DNA of 64,000 nucleotides, from the NCBI GenBank assembly GCA_028817895.1, contig JAPPOQ010000033.1, positions 62,001 through 126,000 of the forward strand. Reading direction: 5' to 3'. The position numbers were made by a program, and so were the translations under genes. Below the pieces are notes generated by a model. The model did not search any database, was not told where the DNA came from, and saw only the letters and a list, made by a program, of their open reading frames with translations. Within the stretch, counting starts at the first letter, position 1; every line of letters starts with the position of its first letter. Shown here piece by piece: positions 43,059 to 51,617 of the stretch. This DNA comes from Ahrensia sp. (GTDB taxonomy: Bacteria > Pseudomonadota > Alphaproteobacteria > Rhizobiales > Rhizobiaceae).

Positions 43059-44606
43059 ATGACGCGCACTGCGAACAGGTCTGCAAGGCGATCAACAGGA
43101 CGGCCCGGAAAGGGGCGGGCTGCACGTATGGCGTTGCGGCAGTCAAGCGTTCCGCAGCATCGACCCGCGGCGCCGGGTCAGGTGGGCGGGCGCTACCGAC
43201 CGCTCGACGCAGCGCAGCTTAAGGACATCGTCGATACTGCCCATCGCATTCTTGAAGAAATCGGCTTCTCCGAGGTGCCAGAAGTGGTGATGGAGGCGGC
43301 GCTGGAGCAGGGCTGTGACATCAACAGCCTGGGGCGCCTGTCTTTCCCGCGCTCCTTCGTTGAAGACATTGTCGATGGAGCCTGCAAGTCGTTCATCTTT
43401 CATGGCCGCGACCCCGCTCATACAATTGAGGTCGGCGGCGACCGGGTCTGGTTCGGAACGGGCGGTGCTGCTGTCCAGACGCTGGATCTGAATGTCGGGC
43501 TATATCGTCCTTCAACACTGCAAGATCTCCACGATTTCACACGGCTTGTAGACAGGCTCGACAATGTAAGCTGGTTTACCCGTTGCTGCGTGGCGACGGA
43601 TGTACCCGACAATCTCGACCTGGATATAAACACCGCCTATGCCCTCGTGAAGAACACGCAGAAGCCGGTTGGAACCAGCTTTACGGATGGAGATTCGGTT
43701 CATCCCATCGTCGAAATGTTTGATCTTGTCGCGGGCGGAGAAGGCCGTTTTGCACGCCAGCCCTTCTGCAAGGCGCATATTTCGCCTGTGATTTCGCCGC
43801 TGCGCTATGGCGAAGACGCCGTTTCGGTCACGCTGGCTGCAATTGAGCACAATATGCCCATCAACGCGATCATCGCAGCGCAATCTGGCGCGACCGCACC
43901 GGCGCCGCTGGCCGGTATGTTGGCGCAGACCACGGCGGAAACACTTGCCGGGCTCGTGCTGGTGAATCTCTTCAAACGTGGCCATCCCGTGATCTTCTCG
44001 AACTGGCCATTTGTCATCGATCTCCGCACGGGCGCTTTTTGCGGTTCGGGCGGCGAAATATCCGTCATGAACGCGGCGGCCGCGCAGATCGGCAACCATC
44101 TTGGTCTGCCAACGGGCGTTGCGTCCTCGATGGCAGATGCAAAGGCGGTCGATGCACAAATGGGCGCCGAGAAGGCGTTGTCCGCAGCAGCTTGCGGACT
44201 GGCCGGCGCCAATATGATCTATGAGAGCAGCGGTATGATGGCGTCGCTGCTCGGCGCGTCGTTTGAAGCCTTCGTTCTCGACAATGAAATGCTTGCCAAC
44301 ATTCAGCGCAGTATTCGCGGGGTCGAAGTCAATGAGGAAACGCTGGGCTTTGAGGCGATCCGCAATGCCGTCACTGGCGAGGGGCACTTCCTTGGCGGAG
44401 AGCACACTCTCAACGCGATGGAACGTGACTATTACTATCCGGCGCTTGCCAATCGGGACACGCCACGCGTGTGGAACGATGCGGGTGCGCCGGACGCCTG
44501 GGAAGCGGCTCGAGAGAAAGCGCGGCAAATCCTGGCGGAACACAGACCCAACTATGTCGATGCAGCAGCGGACCAACGCATCCGTGATCGCTTCTCGATC
44601 CTTTGA
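43059..44606 (+). CDS. MttB superfamily methyltransferase, non-pyrrolysine type
   Basis: About 515 residues of the trimethylamine methyltransferase superfamily. After a basic, likely disordered N-terminus (about 1-40) the TIM-barrel core follows, with VWFGTGGAAVQ, the LGLPTGVASSMADAK block, and GHFLGGEHTLNAMERDYYYP near the C-terminus. No in-frame TAG is present, so pyrrolysine is not used. Characterised non-pyrrolysine members such as MtgB transfer a methyl group from glycine betaine or other quaternary amines to a corrinoid protein; no corrinoid protein gene is adjacent. ATG 43059 has AGAGGAG upstream. Divergent DMGDH-like and downstream PPDK-like genes form the local module. The methyl donor is unknown. 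Confidence 0.88.
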   Translation: MTRTANRSARRSTGRPGKGRAARMALRQSSVPQHRPAAPGQVGGRYRPLDAAQLKDIVDTAHRILEEIGFSEVPEVVMEAALEQGCDINSLGRLSFPRSFVEDIVDGACKSFIFHGRDPAHTIEVGGDRVWFGTGGAAVQTLDLNVGLYRPSTLQDLHDFTRLVDRLDNVSWFTRCCVATDVPDNLDLDINTAYALVKNTQKPVGTSFTDGDSVHPIVEMFDLVAGGEGRFARQPFCKAHISPVISPLRYGEDAVSVTLAAIEHNMPINAIIAAQSGATAPAPLAGMLAQTTAETLAGLVLVNLFKRGHPVIFSNWPFVIDLRTGAFCGSGGEISVMNAAAAQIGNHLGLPTGVASSMADAKAVDAQMGAEKALSAAACGLAGANMIYESSGMMASLLGASFEAFVLDNEMLANIQRSIRGVEVNEETLGFEAIRNAVTGEGHFLGGEHTLNAMERDYYYPALANRDTPRVWNDAGAPDAWEAAREKARQILAEHRPNYVDAAADQRIRDRFSIL

Positions 44607-44624
44607 CCGGGTGAAGCTGCGATC

Positions 44625-46265
44625 ATGACCTCGCAATCAACTCCCATCTTCCGCTTCGGTCTTGGCGGCGAAGCCCCCAGCGTCGATGTCGAGACCATGG
44701 GAAACAAGGGAGCCGGGCTTGTCGAGATGTCGACCCTTGGGTTGCCGGTTCCACCGGGCTTTATTTTGGGCACGCAGCTCGGGGCTTCGTTGAAATCCGC
44801 TGGGGATCTGTCGGACGATGTGATCGCAGCACTGCGCGCCGCGCTGCAAGAGCTCGAAGCGAAGACCGGGCGCCGCTTTGGTGACATGTCGGACCCGCTG
44901 CTTGTTTCCGTACGTTCAGGCGCGGCGGTTTCCATGCCGGGCATGATGGACACGGTGCTCAATCTGGGCCTGAACGGCCGGACCGTTGAGGCCATGGCGC
45001 AAACCATTGGTGGTGAGCGTTTCGCATGGGACAGCTATCGCCGATTCATTCAAAGCTTCGCGCAAGTTGTGCTTGGCCTCGACGATGATCCTTTCGAGAT
45101 CGCGCTTGAAACCATGCGCGACCAGCACGGTGTGGACTCCGATTCCGATCTTCCCGACGAGGTGTTGAAAGAGATTGGCGCTCGTTTTGAGGCGATCGTC
45201 GAGGAGGAGACCGGCGAGCGCTTTCCTCAAGACCTGGAGACGCAGTTACAACTTGCCGTTCTTGCCGTTTTTCGATCCTGGAACACGTCGCGTGCCCGAA
45301 CCTTTCGCGCCATGCAGAACATTCCAGATGATGGCGGGACCGCGGCCATCGTTCAGGCCATGGTGTTTGGCAACCGGGACAATATGTCCTGCTCCGGCGT
45401 GTATTTCACCCGAAACCCCTCAACCGGCGCCAACAAGCCGTTTGGCGAATATGTGGTCAATGCGCAGGGCGAGGATGTGGTGTCGGGTTTGCGCACGCCG
45501 CGAGAATTGACGGAGGAAGCCCGGCTTGCAGCCATGTCGGACGAACCATCGATGGAGCGGTTGTTCCCGCAGGCTTACGAGGAATTGGTAGCGCTGGGTC
45601 ACCGGCTGGAAGCGCATTACGGCGACCTGCAGGAAATCGAGTTCACCATGGAAGCGGGAACGCTCTACCTGCTGCAAACGCGGAGAGGAAAGCGCAATCC
45701 GAAAGCGGCCTTGCGGGTTGCGGTGGAGATGGTACGCGAAGGCATCATTTCGCGCGCTGATGCCGTTGCGCGATGTGGTGATGACATGCTGGCACCAATG
45801 CTGGTTGAGAAAGTCGATCATGGCGGCGCGCGCCCTTTCACCAAGGGTTTGGCGGCGTCGCCGGGCGCTGTGAGCGGCAAGATCGCCTTCACCTCGCAAT
45901 CCGCCATAGATCGTCAAGAGGCCAGCGAAGTGGCCATTCTGGTTCGGCCTGAAACCGACCCTCGTGATGTTCATGGCATGAACGCGGCGCGCGGCATTGT
46001 GACGGCTCGCGGCGGAATGACGAGCCATGCCGCCGTTGTCGCGCGCGGCATGGGCAAGCCCTGCATCACCGCGGCAATGAGCCTGAAAATCGATCTGGCA
46101 GATGCAAGCTGTTCGAGCCTCGGTCAAACATTGCGCGAAGGCGATGTCATCACGATCGATGGCAGCACCGGCATGGTGTTTGTCGGCGAACTGCCCCGCA
46201 TCAAGCCGGAGCCGGACGGTGATCTGGCGACGCTGCTGGAGTGGAAAGACGAGTTGGACGGGTAG
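44625..46265 (+). CDS. PPDK-like protein lacking the PEP/pyruvate barrel
   Basis: A 546-residue protein equal to the N-terminal two thirds of pyruvate phosphate dikinase (family about 880). The ATP-grasp domain is clear (GNKGAGLVEMSTLGLPVPPGF, SVRSGAAVSMPGMMDT, LQEIEFTMEAGTLYLLQTR). The swivelling domain has the phosphorylated His in GGMTSHAAVVARGMGKPC. It then stops; the third domain, which binds PEP/pyruvate, is absent, and only 15 bases separate its stop from the convergent aminotransferase, so no broken remainder lies downstream. It follows the MttB-type gene by 18 bases. It may phosphorylate another acceptor or work with a separate barrel protein. Confidence 0.82.
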   Translation: MTSQSTPIFRFGLGGEAPSVDVETMGNKGAGLVEMSTLGLPVPPGFILGTQLGASLKSAGDLSDDVIAALRAALQELEAKTGRRFGDMSDPLLVSVRSGAAVSMPGMMDTVLNLGLNGRTVEAMAQTIGGERFAWDSYRRFIQSFAQVVLGLDDDPFEIALETMRDQHGVDSDSDLPDEVLKEIGARFEAIVEEETGERFPQDLETQLQLAVLAVFRSWNTSRARTFRAMQNIPDDGGTAAIVQAMVFGNRDNMSCSGVYFTRNPSTGANKPFGEYVVNAQGEDVVSGLRTPRELTEEARLAAMSDEPSMERLFPQAYEELVALGHRLEAHYGDLQEIEFTMEAGTLYLLQTRRGKRNPKAALRVAVEMVREGIISRADAVARCGDDMLAPMLVEKVDHGGARPFTKGLAASPGAVSGKIAFTSQSAIDRQEASEVAILVRPETDPRDVHGMNAARGIVTARGGMTSHAAVVARGMGKPCITAAMSLKIDLADASCSSLGQTLREGDVITIDGSTGMVFVGELPRIKPEPDGDLATLLEWKDELDG

Positions 46266-46280
46266 AGCCGTTTCCTGGAT

Positions 46281-47663
46281 CTATCGCAAGTCTTCCCTGC
46301 TCACCAAGGCTTCCGTGTCGTTCACCCCCCCCTCAAGCCTGTCGAACAAAGCGTTCAACTCGTCCTCTGTGATGATCATGGGCGGGCAGATGGCCATTGC
46401 ATCGCCAATGGCGCGCAGGATGAGGCCGTGCTCCTGGCAGAAAGCCGCGCATTTTGCGCCAACGCCTTGCGAGATGTCGAAGGGCCGCTTTGTGGCCTTG
46501 TCAGCAACGATTTCCGCGGCGCCCATCAGCCCGGAATTTCGCACATCTCCCACAAGCGGATGGTCAGACAAGGCCTGCAAACGCTTTTCAAACAGGGGTG
46601 TAAGGGAGCGCACATGCTCGACGATGTTGAGACGCTGGTAAATCTCAATGGCCTTCACGCCAACGGCGCATCCAAGCGGGTGACCGCCATAGGTGTATCC
46701 GTGGCCGAACACGCCAATCTTTGCCGACTGGTCTTCAAGCGCCTCAACCATGAACTTGGGCAACATGACCGCGCCAAGCGGTGCATAGGCGGAAGTAAGT
46801 TGTTTGGCTGCTGAGATCATATGCGGTTTCATGCCGTGGCTCTGGGCACCCCACCAATTGCCGGTGCGACCGAAACCGTTGATCACTTCATCATCGATGA
46901 GAACGATGTCATGCGCATCGAGAATGGGCTGGATCGCTTCAAAATAACCCTCGGGCGGAACGATCACGCCACCGGCGCCCATCACCGGTTCGGCAATCAT
47001 CGCCGCAATCGTATCGCCACCTTCGCGCTCGATAAGGTCTTCCAGCGACTTGGCCAGCCGCGCCACAAAATCCTGCTCGCTCTCACCATCTTGCGCAAAA
47101 CGATAATGATGCGGGCAATCCGTGTGAAGGATGCCGTCAAAGGGCAGGTCAAAATCTCGGTGATTGTTGGGCAGCCCCGTCAATGACGCCGCCATCAGCG
47201 TGACGCCATGATAGGCTTTCAGGCGCGATATGATTTTCTTTTTTTGGGGACGGCCGAGGGCGTTGTTGTAGTACCAGACCAGCTTGATTTGCGTGTCATT
47301 GGCTTCGGACCCGGATGAGGTGAACATCACCTTGTCGATGGGTGTCGGCGCGATTTCTTTCAGCTTTTCCGAAAGCGCGATGGCAGGTTCGGTGCCTTTG
47401 CCCGAAAACTGATGATAGTAGGGCAGGGCGCACAGCTGCTGCGTTGCGGCGTCGATGAGCTCCTCATTGCCGAAGCCGAGCCCTGTGCACCACAAACCGG
47501 CCATGCCCTCGATATATTCGTTGCCCTGGCTGTCATAGACAAAAACGCCCTTGCCCTCGCCCAGGATCGTGACCCCGGTTTCGCGCAATTTGTGCAGCGG
47601 CGAATAGGGATGAATGACCGCGTCGAGATCACGGGCCTGCAAATTGGTGAGCGGAGCGTTCAT
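46281..47663 (-). CDS. Class III (omega) PLP-dependent aminotransferase
   Basis: About 460 residues of the class III aminotransferases, which use amines, beta-alanine or omega-amino acids with pyruvate or oxoglutarate. The PLP Asp is in VLIDDEVINGFGRTG, the Schiff-base Lys in AAKQLTSAYAPLGAV, and the phosphate loop is SSGSEANDTQ. ATG 47663 opens on MNAPLTNLQARDLD; the frame is open to 47804. It is convergent with the PPDK-like gene. With the methyl-transfer genes next to it, a role in degrading an amine compound is plausible but unproven. Confidence 0.9.
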   Translation of the reverse strand: MNAPLTNLQARDLDAVIHPYSPLHKLRETGVTILGEGKGVFVYDSQGNEYIEGMAGLWCTGLGFGNEELIDAATQQLCALPYYHQFSGKGTEPAIALSEKLKEIAPTPIDKVMFTSSGSEANDTQIKLVWYYNNALGRPQKKKIISRLKAYHGVTLMAASLTGLPNNHRDFDLPFDGILHTDCPHHYRFAQDGESEQDFVARLAKSLEDLIEREGGDTIAAMIAEPVMGAGGVIVPPEGYFEAIQPILDAHDIVLIDDEVINGFGRTGNWWGAQSHGMKPHMISAAKQLTSAYAPLGAVMLPKFMVEALEDQSAKIGVFGHGYTYGGHPLGCAVGVKAIEIYQRLNIVEHVRSLTPLFEKRLQALSDHPLVGDVRNSGLMGAAEIVADKATKRPFDISQGVGAKCAAFCQEHGLILRAIGDAMAICPPMIITEDELNALFDRLEGGVNDTEALVSREDLR

Positions 47664-47756
47664 TGGAGGCGTTGGCCTTGTTTCAAAGAATGAGAGCGTT
47701 AAGTTTCTAGGATTGCAGGTCAAGAGCAATGGCGAGAACTGGAGTGCCGCATCGCA

Positions 47757-48215
47757 ATGTCGAGAAAAATGCGAGCTCCGGATTTCGGCAAGTTCGCGCG
47801 GCAAACGCGCCGTTTGCGCATCGCGAAGCCTTCAGATCAAGCCCGCTTGGAGCTCGAGTGCAAAGTCCACTATGCTGGCAGTCCTTACCACAAAAGAGAT
47901 CCGGGTGACTTCGGTCTCACGCCTCCATCAAGTCCTCGTCCTGACAAAACACTGTGCGATTCCAGCCCTGTCCGTTCTGTTAAAGATGCCATTGCTTTGC
48001 TTAGGGAGGGCGTGCGACAAGGCTTGTGGGATGACCGCGACGTTAATGGCTTTCCACGTACGCTGTGGTGCGTCGTTGACGAGCATGTCTACGAAGCAAG
48101 ATGCAGCAACGCGGAAAATGGCGAGTATCATGGATACCCGCTCCTGAAGGAAGACGCGTTTCGTTTGCTTGTGATCGAGCGGTACGCAGAGTTTTGGCCG
48201 AATGACGATGCTTGA
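47757..48215 (+). CDS. Unrecognised protein, first gene of a two-gene overlapping operon
   Basis: A 152-residue soluble protein with a conserved-looking central block, YHKRDPGDFG then LTPPSSPRPDKTLCD, followed by a helix (DAIALLREGVRQGL) and a strand-rich end (RTLWCVVDEHVYEARC, YHGYPL). I have a general memory of similar proteins but no named family, so no function is assigned. Its basic N-terminus (MSRKMRAPDFGKFARQTRRL) could contact nucleic acid. It overlaps the next gene by 8-14 bases. Base use looks more AT-rich than that of its neighbours. Confidence 0.7.
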   Translation: MSRKMRAPDFGKFARQTRRLRIAKPSDQARLELECKVHYAGSPYHKRDPGDFGLTPPSSPRPDKTLCDSSPVRSVKDAIALLREGVRQGLWDDRDVNGFPRTLWCVVDEHVYEARCSNAENGEYHGYPLLKEDAFRLLVIERYAEFWPNDDA

Positions 48216-49488
48216 ATTTAGTGTTGATGAATGGACCAACATTTCCGATGAATCGGAAGATGATTGGGCCACCGGCCAACTTCGCATTGCGATTGAGGAC
48301 GATGTGCTGACGCGGGTGGAAGACCTGCACAGTCGGTCCATGCGAGATCACATCCGCGTTTCGGTCGCACCTTTGGCGCGTTGGTTGTTGTCGAACTATT
48401 GGCGCATCATGTTTGAGCCTCTCCCTGCGACCGACTCCATGCCGAGTATTGACTGGTCTCTCGCCCATTCGATGAGCTCAGTTGGTGGGGAGTATGTTTG
48501 GCCGCATCTGACATTTGTAACCAACGGAAAGATACTCGAATTGACCGGTGACAACGGTCCGCGCGATCAAAGCCGTCCAATATCATTTACAAATCTGAAT
48601 GATCGTCGCTTCGTCACCCTTGAGTCTTTCAGTGAGGCGGTGGACGGTTTACTGCAACAAACAGTTGAGCGGGTTGCGGCACTGCATGACAGCGATCTCT
48701 GTCGCCTCTGGAATGAATTTCTCGAAGAACGGCAGGACCCAGAGATCGTCTTCTACCGAGAGATTGAAGCGCGACTTGGTTTCCAGCCGGGAGACGCGCC
48801 ACGGCATATTGTCTTAGGCTGGGGAAATTTGGTTGAAGAGTTCAGCGAACGCGCCATCGAAGAGGTGGTTGCCGCTCACAAAGATCTTGATGCCGCTAAG
48901 GCCGTCGCAGAGCATGCCAAAGCCTCGACCGCACGGTTGTATCCCGAGTGCTTAAACGACATTCGTAAAACTTCCATCGACCAAACGTCTCAGTTTACGG
49001 GGCCAGCATATTTGGTTGCAAACCAGTTGGCGGCTAAAGTTCGCGACGTGTTGGGGATTGATGGTCCTTTCGAAGACGCCGATTTTCAAGACCGTTTCGG
49101 TTTGGATGCGGCGGCGTCGCACGAGGAATCGTCTCAGGACTTTGCTGCGAGTTGGACGAGGGAAGACTCGTTGAGCTTCGTGCATCGCTCGCGCAATGCC
49201 GTAGGAAGGCGTTTTGAATTGGGCCGTATTGTGGGAGATTGGCTCGGCTTTGAGCAGTCTCGTTTGAGGCCGTCTCTCGATGCAAAGACGTGGCGTCAGC
49301 AATTTCAGAAGTCTTTCAGTCAGGCACTCTTGGCGCCACTGAACGTTATTGAAAGCATGCTTCCGTCGGGCAGCTCATGGGATGATGATGCAATTCGCGA
49401 TGTTGCCGAAAGTTTGCAAGTAAGCGAGATGACCGTGTGGTCGACCCTCCGCAACAATCATGTAATTGCGCGCGACTTCAATTCGTAA
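48202..49488 (+). CDS. Unrecognised 428-residue protein with ImmA/IrrE-like C-terminus but no HExxH
   Basis: The N-terminal third is strand-rich, then RVSVAPLARWLLSNYWRIMFEP, a Trp-rich stretch. The C-terminal 75 residues (RQQFQKSFSQALLAPLNVIE, then IRDVAESLQVSEMTVWSTL) resemble the tail of ImmA/IrrE metallopeptidase-type proteins, an Ala-rich helix then a short helix-turn-helix. No HExxH zinc motif is present, so it is not an active ImmA-type protease as read. It starts at ATG 48202 or 48208, both inside the end of the preceding gene, showing tight coupling. Function unknown; a toxin-antitoxin or defence pair is one hypothesis. Confidence 0.72.
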   Translation: MTMLEFSVDEWTNISDESEDDWATGQLRIAIEDDVLTRVEDLHSRSMRDHIRVSVAPLARWLLSNYWRIMFEPLPATDSMPSIDWSLAHSMSSVGGEYVWPHLTFVTNGKILELTGDNGPRDQSRPISFTNLNDRRFVTLESFSEAVDGLLQQTVERVAALHDSDLCRLWNEFLEERQDPEIVFYREIEARLGFQPGDAPRHIVLGWGNLVEEFSERAIEEVVAAHKDLDAAKAVAEHAKASTARLYPECLNDIRKTSIDQTSQFTGPAYLVANQLAAKVRDVLGIDGPFEDADFQDRFGLDAAASHEESSQDFAASWTREDSLSFVHRSRNAVGRRFELGRIVGDWLGFEQSRLRPSLDAKTWRQQFQKSFSQALLAPLNVIESMLPSGSSWDDDAIRDVAESLQVSEMTVWSTLRNNHVIARDFNS

Positions 49489-49494
49489 TCGAAA

Positions 49495-49770
49495 CTAAAG
49501 CCTGTCCCACCAGTCTTCAAGTTCGCGAAGGCTGTAGGGGTCGCGTCCGAAGTGTTTTCGGAACTTGCGGTGGATCAGCCGCAACTCGTCGTAAGATGGA
49601 TGGCCGGAACTGCCATAGCCGTTACCGGTGCCGCGTCGGCCATTTCCCGTTCCACCATGTCCGCTGCCGGTGCCCGTTCTTCTTTTTCGCCCGCCAAAAT
49701 CCGTCGCAGACGTGAAATCGCCATCCGCCATGGCGCCCCAGGTGCGCTTCACCTCGTCCCAGTATCCCAT
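49495..49770 (-). CDS. Small Gly-rich hypothetical protein
   Basis: A 91-residue protein. Residues 1-30 are ordinary (MGYWDEVKRTWGAMADGDF), 30-57 a Gly/Thr/Ser/Arg-rich linker (TGTGSGHGGTGNGRRGTGNG), and 58-91 a charged helical end (DELRLIHRKFRKHFGRDPYS) with LEDWWDRL as the finish. ATG 49770 has CAGGAGAG 5 bases upstream, good evidence that it is a real gene. I do not recognise a family. It is convergent with the gene before it and divergent from the acyl-CoA ligase across 205 bases, where I see nothing beyond the ligase's ribosome-binding site. Confidence 0.65.
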   Translation of the reverse strand: MGYWDEVKRTWGAMADGDFTSATDFGGRKRRTGTGSGHGGTGNGRRGTGNGYGSSGHPSYDELRLIHRKFRKHFGRDPYSLRELEDWWDRL

Positions 49771-49975
49771 TTTTCTCTCCTGCGAAGTCGCGCCCCTGAC
49801 AAAAGTCTACCATGTCCGGGAGGGTCTCTCAATTTCCGTAGTCGTATGGCAGCCGGACCGGCCAACCGCGGTGTGCGAGCCAGGCAGACATTTTGATCCA
49901 GCACAGCCGCCGCGACCCCTTTACCGCGGCAGCATCGTGCCGCAATAAAGACCAATAATCTGGAGGAAATTCTCG

Positions 49976-51601
49976 ATGCTCGGACTGATGCAGGACTGGC
50001 CGCTGCTGTGCCACAAAATTCTCGATTACGCCGCCGCACAACATAGCCGCCGTGAAATTGTCTCGCGCTCGGTCGAAGGGCCGATTGTGCGCACCACTTA
50101 TGGTGATATCCACGCGCGCGCCAAACGTGTCGCCCAAGCACTGGATCGCGATGGATTTGGTCTTGGCGATCGGATCGGCACGCTGGGCTGGAATACGGCC
50201 CGTCATATGGAGGCCTGGTACGGCATTATGGGTGTGGGCGGCGTCTATCACACACTCAATCCGCGCCTGTTTCCCGATCAGATCGCCTGGATCATGAATC
50301 ATGCCGAAGACAAGGCACTGTTTGTCGATCTTTCCTTCATGCCAATTGTCGAAGCCATCGCCGACAAGGTGCCCTCGCTGAAGCAGATCATCGTGATGAC
50401 CGATGCTGAGCACATGCCCAGTTCGAAGCTTGATCTTGTCTGCTTTGAGGACTGGATCGCGCAGGGCGACGGCGATTTCGCCTGGGCGCAAGTCGATGAG
50501 AACACGGCCTCCGGCATGTGCTACACCTCGGGCACGACCGGTGACCCGAAGGGCGTGGTCTATTCGCATCGCTCAAATGTGCTGCACGCCATGTTGGCAA
50601 GCTTGCCCGATGCGCTTGGCATGTCCTGCAACGAGGTCATCATGCCCGTTGTCCCGATGTTTCATGCCAACGCCTGGGGCATCGCCATGTCTGCCCCCAT
50701 GACCGGCGCCAAGGTTGTCAATCCCGGTGCCGCCATGGACGGCGCTTCGATTTATGAACTGCTGGACAGCGAGAAGGTCACCTTCACCGCGGCGGTTCCA
50801 ACGGTTTGGCTGATGTTGCTTGGCTATCTTGAAGAAACCGGCAAGGAGCTTCCCCATCTGAAACGTGTGGTGATCGGTGGTTCGGCTTGTCCGCGCGCCA
50901 TGCTGGAGAAGTTCCAGAACAATTATGATGTCGAGGTGGTGCACGCCTGGGGCATGACGGAAATGTCGCCGCTCGGTTCGCTCGGTTCGCTCAAGCCTGA
51001 ATACAACCACCTGAAGGGCGCGCAGCGTCTCGATATTCAAGAGAAGCAGGGCTACGCACCCTTTGGGGTCGAGATGAAAGTGACCGATGACGAGGACAAG
51101 GCAATGCCGTGGGACGGCAAGACCTTCGGCCGACTTAAAGTGCGTGGCCCGGCAATTGCCAAGGGTTACTATGGTGGAGCGGGTGCCGAGCAATTTGACG
51201 AGGACAACTGGTTCGACACCGGCGATGTCGCCCATATCGATGAATTTGGCTATATGCAGATCACCGACCGCGCCAAAGACGTCATTAAGTCGGGCGGTGA
51301 GTGGATCTCGACCATCGATCTTGAGAATCTGGCCGTCGGACATCCCGATGTTGAAGAGGCAGCTGTGATCGGTATCGCACACCCAAAGTGGGATGAACGG
51401 CCGCTGCTCATATGCATCCGCAAGCAGGGCAAAGACCCCTCGAAAGAGGACATTTTGGGCTATATGGAGGGCAAGATCGCCAAATGGTGGATGCCGGACG
51501 ATGTCGCCTTCGTGGATGAAATTCCGCATACGGCAACCGGCAAAATCCAGAAGACGGAGCTGCGCAAGCAGTTTGCCGATCATGTTCTTCCGACGGTGTG
51601 A
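49976..51601 (+). CDS. Acyl-CoA ligase, DmdB/medium-chain type
   Basis: A 541-residue AMP-forming acyl-CoA synthetase. The P-loop is [18 protein letters not shown] near 180-197, the FHANAWGI block holds His and Trp used by methylmercaptopropionate-CoA ligase (DmdB) for its substrate, then [36 protein letters not shown] and TATGKIQK with the catalytic Lys. Overall form, length and the [11 protein letters not shown] start resemble the DmdB/AlkK branch, which takes medium-chain or 3-methylmercaptopropionic acid. ATG 49976 has TGGAGG upstream. The DUF1499 gene follows in 16 bases. The substrate is inferred from general resemblance only. Confidence 0.88.
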   Translation: MLGLMQDWPLLCHKILDYAAAQHSRREIVSRSVEGPIVRTTYGDIHARAKRVAQALDRDGFGLGDRIGTLGWNTARHMEAWYGIMGVGGVYHTLNPRLFPDQIAWIMNHAEDKALFVDLSFMPIVEAIADKVPSLKQIIVMTDAEHMPSSKLDLVCFEDWIAQGDGDFAWAQVDENTASGMCYTSGTTGDPKGVVYSHRSNVLHAMLASLPDALGMSCNEVIMPVVPMFHANAWGIAMSAPMTGAKVVNPGAAMDGASIYELLDSEKVTFTAAVPTVWLMLLGYLEETGKELPHLKRVVIGGSACPRAMLEKFQNNYDVEVVHAWGMTEMSPLGSLGSLKPEYNHLKGAQRLDIQEKQGYAPFGVEMKVTDDEDKAMPWDGKTFGRLKVRGPAIAKGYYGGAGAEQFDEDNWFDTGDVAHIDEFGYMQITDRAKDVIKSGGEWISTIDLENLAVGHPDVEEAAVIGIAHPKWDERPLLICIRKQGKDPSKEDILGYMEGKIAKWWMPDDVAFVDEIPHTATGKIQKTELRKQFADHVLPTV

Positions 51602-51617
51602 GGACTGACGTCCGCCC

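Noticed and set aside
43059-44606. Pyrrolysine-containing trimethylamine methyltransferase.
   Set aside because: The reading frame has no in-frame TAG, so it belongs to the non-pyrrolysine branch.
46266-46280. Frameshifted C-terminal third of PPDK after the short PPDK-like gene.
   Set aside because: Only 15 bases separate it from the convergent aminotransferase gene, whose frame is intact, so no remnant exists.
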